Assembly: GCA_020723325.1 (NCBI GenBank)
Contig: DYJD01000009.1
Span: 62,001 to 126,000, forward strand
Source of the DNA: Desulfosudis oleivorans
GTDB taxonomy: Bacteria; Desulfobacterota; Desulfobacteria; Desulfobacterales; SURF-7
Length of the DNA stretch: 64,000 nucleotides
Direction of reading: 5' to 3'
Below are positions 59,364-64,000 of this stretch, piece by piece. The notes under the pieces are model-generated. The model searched no databases. It was not told where the DNA came from and worked only from the letters and a program-made list of their open reading frames with translations. Position 1 is the stretch's first letter, and every line of letters begins with the position of its first letter. Position numbers and translations under genes: made by a program.

Positions 59364-59639
59364 ATGGCAACCAATTCGAAAATTCGATTACGGAAAGACG
59401 GGAAGCAAATTCAATTCCTGCTGAATGGTGATTTTGACGGATCCATGGCCATGCAACTGATCGGCATGATCCATGACAACTGGATGAAAGGTATAACCAT
59501 TGTAATTGATACAACCGATCTGAAGCAGCTTTATCCCTTTGGTGTGGAGGTCTTTCAAAACCGGTTGCCGGCGGCAATCAAAAAGCCCCAAAATTGCCGA
59601 TATATCGGGTCCAATTCAGCCCTGTTCAGATTGAATTAA
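59364..59639 (+). CDS. Small STAS-like domain protein
   Basis: 91 aa. ATG 59364 after AAAGGAG. Pattern of a STAS/anti-sigma-antagonist fold: IQFLLNGDFDGSMAMQLIGM, then ITIVIDTTDLKQLYPFGVEV, then a final strand. The usual phosphorylatable Ser in the D-x-S loop is not obvious (IDTTDLKQL), so regulation by phosphorylation is uncertain. Made from the sigma-54 promoter 50 bp upstream and followed 16 bp later by the crotonase-like gene. Confidence 0.7.
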   Translation: MATNSKIRLRKDGKQIQFLLNGDFDGSMAMQLIGMIHDNWMKGITIVIDTTDLKQLYPFGVEVFQNRLPAAIKKPQNCRYIGSNSALFRLN

Positions 59640-59655
59640 CTATTGGGAGAAGAAT

Positions 59656-60447
59656 ATGCAATCAACGGAATATAAGCAGACCGGATTTGATCTGGAATGC
59701 AATACATTCACAGCCAGGCAACAGGAAGATTTCATCATCATCAAGTTCAACGATCATTTCCTGCTGCGCACCACGGATTTCAGCGCCCGGGATCTGATTC
59801 TTTCATACCTGGCGCGTATCTCCGACAGCGACCAGATAAAAGCCGTGATCATAATCGGCTCGCCGGAAAAAAAGGGCTGTGAGGAATATTTTGATTTCTA
59901 TGACCAGGTTCTATCCTCCAGCCTGGGAAGCGGTGGGATTCATCGCATGTTCAATGTCATCAATCAGTTGATTCTGGCATTGGTTGCCATGGAGAAAATG
60001 GTGATTCACTGCAACAGCGGTCGGATTATCTCCTCTTTTTTCAATATCAGCCTGGCCTGCGACTATCGCATCATCAGTGCCGACACCGTCTTTCAAAACC
60101 CCTGTCTCAGCCTGGGATTGTTGCCCAAAGGCGGCGGCGCCTTTTTTCTGCCGCGCATGATCGGCTTGAGCAAAACCTACGAGATTCTGCTCTCCGAGGA
60201 GGACATCCCCGCCCAAAAGGCTCTGGAACTAGGCATTGTCAACCGCGTCGTGTCCCTGGATCAACTTCTACCCACAGCCATTGAAACCGCCCATGCCTTT
60301 GTGCGCCGGCCCATGAATCTGGTAAGCGGCATCAAGCGCCTGCTGAACTACTCCCTCAAAGACCTGAAGGACTACCTTGAGTTTGAAAATCAAACCCTGC
60401 TCCAGGTGATCCTTTCATCCGAAGAATGGAAAAACCGGGCGGCATAG
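59656..60447 (+). CDS. Crotonase-fold protein lacking both catalytic glutamates
   Basis: 263 aa, related to enoyl-CoA hydratases: IIIGSPEKKGCEEYFDF, NISLACDYRIISADTVFQN and LGLLPKGGGAFFLPRMIGLS, SEEDIPAQKALELGIVNRVV. The residue matching the first catalytic Glu (GGGxE) is Asn130 and that matching the second (PE) is Cys150; the GGG oxyanion segment reads IISSFF. A hydratase reaction is therefore unlikely. A ligand-binding or regulatory role, or another crotonase chemistry, is possible. SD GGGAGAAG. Cotranscribed with the STAS-like gene. Confidence 0.85.
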   Translation: MQSTEYKQTGFDLECNTFTARQQEDFIIIKFNDHFLLRTTDFSARDLILSYLARISDSDQIKAVIIIGSPEKKGCEEYFDFYDQVLSSSLGSGGIHRMFNVINQLILALVAMEKMVIHCNSGRIISSFFNISLACDYRIISADTVFQNPCLSLGLLPKGGGAFFLPRMIGLSKTYEILLSEEDIPAQKALELGIVNRVVSLDQLLPTAIETAHAFVRRPMNLVSGIKRLLNYSLKDLKDYLEFENQTLLQVILSSEEWKNRAA

Positions 60448-60477
60448 CATCGTTAACTTAATGGCCCTTCACACCGG

Positions 60478-62490
60478 TTAAGGCTGGGCTTTCATTTTTT
60501 CAAAAACAGCGCTCAATTGATCAAAAATATCCGGATTCTTGCGCAGGGAGTCGACCAGAGCCGCGGCGGTTTGCAGATCCATCCCGCCACCCAACAGTTT
60601 GCACACAAAATCAGACAGGTCCGCATCGCTCAGGCCTTGCAGCAATTTTTCCTTAATTTTTGCGGCAATGGCCGGCTCCCTGGTGATCTTGTCAATGACC
60701 GCGGCAATGACATGGGACGGTGTGGTTTGAGCCGGAGCCTTTTTAAACATTTCTGTAAGCCTGTCCTTGATTCCGGCGAGCATCTGCCCGATGGTTCTGA
60801 CCGCTTGGGGATCCATGGATTCGGTAAAACCTTCAATCAGGCTGGCTGCGCTCTGTCCTTTCATGAACATGCCCATCATTTTTGCTAAGGTGGTGGGGTC
60901 GCCGAAAATATTCATCTTGGCATCGCTCAAGACCTTGCCCATGGCCGCGGCAAAAGCTTTCTGTACTTCGCCGCCCACGTCGATTTCTTTTAGCTTGACT
61001 TCAAGTTGGACCGAAATCTCCTTGAATTCAGCCTTGGCTTTGAGCTCAGGCTGGAGCACCTCATTCACCCTTTTTTGCTCCACAGCCACCTTTTCTTTTT
61101 CAACATTCACCGGCACCATTTGTTTGGACAGTTCGCCGGCCGCCTCGGCTTTCAGGGCCTCCATTTCAGCCGCGGCCTTCAATTTGCGCGCCTCCGCATC
61201 CATTTCCGCGGCCTTGCGCTTGGCCTCGGCCTGCCGCTCGGTCTGATAGGCTTCCTGATCGATCTGCCGGGCTTTGTCGATATAGGCCTTTTCCGCCGTA
61301 CGTTTGGCCTCCTCGGTCACGGCCACGGTCTGCACGCGCTGGTTGGCCGCTTCCCGATCGGCTTCGGCCTCCTTCTGGGCCGCCTCGGCTTTGGCGCGCT
61401 CTTCGGCGGTCTTGGCAATGGCTTTCTGACGTTCGATATCCGCCACCTGTTTGGCGCGTTCCCGCTCCACATCCGCCACTTGGACCTGCTGTTCCCGCTC
61501 CACATTGGCTACAGCCACGGCCTGATCACGCTTGACTTCCCGGACGCGGGTCAACTCCTCTTGCTCGGCCCTGAAGGTCTCGGCTTTCTGCTTGGCCTCG
61601 GCCCGGGCCTTTTCGATCTCACTGTTCTGCCGGGCTTCGGCAGAGGCCCTGGCGATTTCCTGCTCATATACAAATTTGTCCTTTTCCACGTCCTGTTTCT
61701 TGATGGCCTTATCGGCCTCGCGTTCCAGGGCATTGGTTTCCGCGCGCATCTGCTGGGTGATCTCGGCGATCTGGCGGGTACCCTGGGCGTCGAATATATT
61801 GGATTCCGCTTTCATCTTATCCGGCGGGGTCTGGTCAAGCTGGGAAACCGTGACGCTTTCCAAGGTCAACCCATTATGCCGGAGATCGGTGGAAACAATC
61901 TTCTGCACGGCCTCGGCAAATTCATCGCGCTTGGCATTCAGATCCTCCAGGGATTTGGTGGCCGCCACGGTGCGCAGGGCGGAGATCAGCTTTTCATTGA
62001 CAAGTTCCTTGACCGTGGCGGCATTGACCGAACGCTCACCCAAGGATGTGGCCGCGTTCACCACTGCTTCCCGATCTTTCTGAACCTTGATATAGAACTC
62101 GGCCTTGATATCCGCCCGCAGCTTGTCGCCGGTGATCAAAGCATCCTGGTCCCGGCGTTCCACATCCAAACGCATGGTGGCAAGGGAAACCGGCACCACT
62201 TTATGAACCACCGGAATCACAATGGCGCCGCCGTCGATGATGACTTTCTGACCGCCCATGCCGGTGCGCACAAAGGCTTCATCGGCGGCGGTCTTTACAT
62301 ACAAACGGGTGATGACCAGCACAATCGCGCCGATCAAAAGCAGGAATACGCCGAAACCCACCAAAAGCAAACGGCTGATGCCGCCCACGGCTTCAAAGAG
62401 AAAGGGCGTGATGATAAACGCCAGGGCAAACAGGATCATGAACACGCCGAAGCCGGCGCCTGAACTGCTTTTTATTCTCTGGTCGGACAT
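60478..62490 (-). CDS. Flotillin (YqiK-like)
   Basis: 670-aa membrane scaffold protein. N-terminal helices (about 12-60: FGVFMILFALAFIITPFLFE and LLLVGFGVFLLLIGAIVLVI), SPFH domain (about 70-260: GGAIVIPVVHKVVPVSLATM, RRDQDALITGDKLRADIKAE), a long Ala/Glu-rich coiled coil (about 270-480) and a helical C-terminus. It organises membrane microdomains in related bacteria. GGAGG precedes ATG 62490. Downstream of the OB-fold membrane protein, as in yqiJ-yqiK operons. Convergent with the crotonase-like gene. Confidence 0.93.
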   Translation of the reverse strand: MSDQRIKSSSGAGFGVFMILFALAFIITPFLFEAVGGISRLLLVGFGVFLLLIGAIVLVITRLYVKTAADEAFVRTGMGGQKVIIDGGAIVIPVVHKVVPVSLATMRLDVERRDQDALITGDKLRADIKAEFYIKVQKDREAVVNAATSLGERSVNAATVKELVNEKLISALRTVAATKSLEDLNAKRDEFAEAVQKIVSTDLRHNGLTLESVTVSQLDQTPPDKMKAESNIFDAQGTRQIAEITQQMRAETNALEREADKAIKKQDVEKDKFVYEQEIARASAEARQNSEIEKARAEAKQKAETFRAEQEELTRVREVKRDQAVAVANVEREQQVQVADVERERAKQVADIERQKAIAKTAEERAKAEAAQKEAEADREAANQRVQTVAVTEEAKRTAEKAYIDKARQIDQEAYQTERQAEAKRKAAEMDAEARKLKAAAEMEALKAEAAGELSKQMVPVNVEKEKVAVEQKRVNEVLQPELKAKAEFKEISVQLEVKLKEIDVGGEVQKAFAAAMGKVLSDAKMNIFGDPTTLAKMMGMFMKGQSAASLIEGFTESMDPQAVRTIGQMLAGIKDRLTEMFKKAPAQTTPSHVIAAVIDKITREPAIAAKIKEKLLQGLSDADLSDFVCKLLGGGMDLQTAAALVDSLRKNPDIFDQLSAVFEKMKAQP

Positions 62491-62552
62491 GAATTCCTCC
62501 TTTCAAACGGGAAGGGAAGTAATAAAAAACGCTCGCCGCTGTTTGCTGTTGT

Positions 62553-63191
62553 CTACTGGGTAACAATGAATACTTGGCGATTTTTATCAAAAATCATCAG
62601 AAGCACCCGGCTGCCCTTGGGAATCGGCTCTTCAGCGTTCTTGGCAACGCATTGAACCGTGTGCAATACACCGGAGTCATCATGCACAATGGCCTGACCA
62701 AAGGTTGCATCGATACGCGTTACGGCTTCGGCCCATTTGCCCACGAGCTGCTCCGGGGTGATGGCGTATGTTTCCGTGACCGGCATGAACTTTCCGATCA
62801 GCCCGGCCAGATTTCTGGTGAAAACCACGGCCGCTGTCAGGGCGATAAAAAGGGATATCCAAATAAACAGAGCCGGGGGGAACATGGCTTTCAGAATGGT
62901 GTTGCCGGCAAAACCGACAAAGCCCCAGATACAACAGAAGGAAATGATGATGATGGAAAGCGGGACCTTGCCGATGCCCAACAGATTCAACAGGCTGGAC
63001 AGGAAGCCCGGGTGAATATCATGTATGTGTTCCAGGCCGGCGTCATGCTCCAGATCGGCTCCGCTGTCCACATGCAGGCCCATGTCGTGCTCAGCGGCGA
63101 CAGCGCCGGTGCAGAGCAGCAGTATATACGCCAGTGCCCCAATAAAAGGCAATACGAACAGAAGGTTCCACCACTGCAGCAATTCCGTCAT
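62553..63191 (-). CDS. YqiJ-like OB-fold membrane protein
   Basis: 212 aa. ATG 63191 was chosen: AGAAGGAGAAGGG precedes it and the frame begins MTELLQWWNLLFVLPFIGAL. Helices at about 9-30, 70-92 and 100-125; between the first two is a His/Asp-rich loop (HDMGLHVDSG, GLEHIHDIH) that might bind metal. The C-terminal part (about 145-212) is an NfeD-like OB fold (QLVGKWAEAVTRIDATFGQA, GSRVLLMIFDKNRQVFIV). Works with the flotillin downstream (63 bp). Confidence 0.85.
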   Translation of the reverse strand: MTELLQWWNLLFVLPFIGALAYILLLCTGAVAAEHDMGLHVDSGADLEHDAGLEHIHDIHPGFLSSLLNLLGIGKVPLSIIIISFCCIWGFVGFAGNTILKAMFPPALFIWISLFIALTAAVVFTRNLAGLIGKFMPVTETYAITPEQLVGKWAEAVTRIDATFGQAIVHDDSGVLHTVQCVAKNAEEPIPKGSRVLLMIFDKNRQVFIVTQ

Positions 63192-63216
63192 TTTCCCTTC
63201 TCCTTCTGTGGAAATC

Positions 63217-63999
63217 CTATTGCTTTTGATTCTGCCGGGAACCCACGGAAAGCCGGCCCCCAAAAGGCGGCTCGATCAAAAATCGTATGGCATCCGCGGT
63301 GGGATCATCCCCGGCCGCAGCAGACTGTATTCCTTCCGGGCTTTGTCCGCCGGCTTCCGTGGTTTCCCGCGTCCATCTTTCACCAATGGTCCTGTGGGCA
63401 TTTCTCCTCTGTTCAAGATTGATTTCCGTCGTATACAATGTATCCGACTCGTTTTCAAGTCGCATCACAGCCGCCTGGGTCGCTGCATTCAGCAGCAGCT
63501 TTTCCCGGGCAGCTTCAAATTCGTTCATGATAAAGGATAGGGAGTGTTCCAGGGCCTGGTCTTTTTTCTGCAAAACCATTATTTCTTCAAGAGGCGCCAG
63601 CATGTCGGCTTCAAAGGCGGCCTGCCGGGCCGCCTGAATGTCAGCCTCAAAGCGGATCATGGCTGCCGTGGCCTGCTCATCCGCTTTTCTGGCCTGCAAA
63701 ACCAGGAGTTGGATTGCCTGCTGCATTTCCGCATAGCGCGCCATGGCGGTCTCGGCCGCGGACAAATCCCCTTGGGCCAAGGCCTGCTTGCCGCCGGCTT
63801 CCAGGGCCTGGGCTTTCTCCACCTGCTTTTGCAGATCGCGACGACGCTGCGAAGCCACTTGCACCAGGGTCGCAAGCATTTCAAAGCGGCCCTGCAGGGC
63901 CTGAATGGGCTTTTCGGCCAAAGCCTTGATTCCCGGCCCGGTTCCGGAGGCGGGCTGCTCTTCCCTGTCTGCAATAAAATCGATTATTTTTCGCAGCAA
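63217..63999 (-). CDS. Coiled-coil protein upstream of yqiJK, possibly 5'-partial
   Basis: At least 261 codons; the frame is open to the right edge. TTG at 63999 could be the start (LRKIIDFIADREEQ) or the gene could begin outside. Long helical segments rich in Ala, Gln, Glu and Lys (about 30-200: QALQGRFEMLATLVQVASQR, RLENESDTLYT); no membrane segment. The layout recalls PspA-like or other membrane-associated coiled-coil proteins that sit beside flotillins, but no signature was recognised. 26 bp before the OB-fold gene, so in that operon. Confidence 0.65.
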   Translation of the reverse strand: MLRKIIDFIADREEQPASGTGPGIKALAEKPIQALQGRFEMLATLVQVASQRRRDLQKQVEKAQALEAGGKQALAQGDLSAAETAMARYAEMQQAIQLLVLQARKADEQATAAMIRFEADIQAARQAAFEADMLAPLEEIMVLQKKDQALEHSLSFIMNEFEAAREKLLLNAATQAAVMRLENESDTLYTTEINLEQRRNAHRTIGERWTRETTEAGGQSPEGIQSAAAGDDPTADAIRFLIEPPFGGRLSVGSRQNQKQ

Positions 64000-64000
64000 G

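Overview
The window looks like a chromosomal segment of an anaerobic Desulfobacterota bacterium, probably Desulfobacterales-like. This is inferred from gene content, not from a database match: acyl-CoA degradation genes, an anaerobic (Cbi-type) cobalamin pathway with a CbiX chelatase, two TauE/SafE (TSUP) anion transporters, PEP-synthase-like proteins with regulators, many sigma-54 and two-component genes, and dispersed intergenic palindromes. No rRNA, tRNA, CRISPR array, intact insertion sequence or prophage was seen.

Region 1 (1-8.5 kb): the end of an agmatinase-family gene; then, behind a double TetR-type operator, an acyl-CoA dehydrogenase, an AUH-like enoyl-CoA hydratase and a methylcrotonyl-CoA-carboxylase-type carboxyltransferase, with no biotin carboxylase beside them; an XRE-cupin regulator; a Cys-rich DUF6125-like protein; and a frameshifted remnant of an ADP-forming acyl-CoA synthetase. 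Region 2 (7.3-16.9 kb): two orphan solute-binding proteins, an epoxyqueuosine-reductase-like Fe-S protein, a translationally coupled AraC regulator and cupin, an acetate kinase fused to a PduL phosphotransacylase, a methyltransferase, and a patch of decayed gene fragments.

Region 3 (16.8-28.3 kb, minus strand): one long cobalamin operon under a cobalamin riboswitch and intrinsic terminator, in the order cbiA, cbiC-cbiX fusion, cbiM, cbiN-like, cbiQ, cbiO, cbiD, cbiE, cbiL, cbiF, cbiG (short), cbiH, cbiJ. Most junctions overlap by about 4 bp. No cbiT is present. Region 4 (28.3-35.6 kb): a Sel1-repeat protein, a DUF4124 protein, a methionine aminotransferase/omega-amidase pair, a metallo-beta-lactamase-fold hydrolase and two tandem paralogous ankyrin lipoproteins.

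Region 5 (35.7-60.4 kb) is the most unusual part. It holds two parallel modules. Each has a TSUP transporter, a small membrane protein, a large protein with pyruvate-phosphate-dikinase ATP-grasp and phospho-histidine domains but no PEP/pyruvate TIM barrel, and its own regulators. They are followed by two tandem-Usp proteins, a diguanylate cyclase, a small STAS-like protein and a crotonase-fold protein lacking both catalytic glutamates. At least four sigma-54 promoters (TGGCAC-N5-[T/C]TGC) lie here. Three of them have the same upstream element (YGT-AAAAAA-N3-CG-ACA) at an almost constant distance of 109-114 bp. This indicates one enhancer-binding protein controlling a regulon that joins a PstS-like binding protein, the Usp/diguanylate-cyclase genes and the STAS/crotonase pair. 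Two enhancer-binding proteins are encoded within the region: a classical NtrC-type response regulator with a divergent histidine kinase, and a membrane-anchored one with GAFTEA in place of GAFTGA.

Region 6 (60.5-64 kb, minus strand): a YqiK-type flotillin, a YqiJ-like OB-fold membrane protein and a coiled-coil protein that reaches the window edge.
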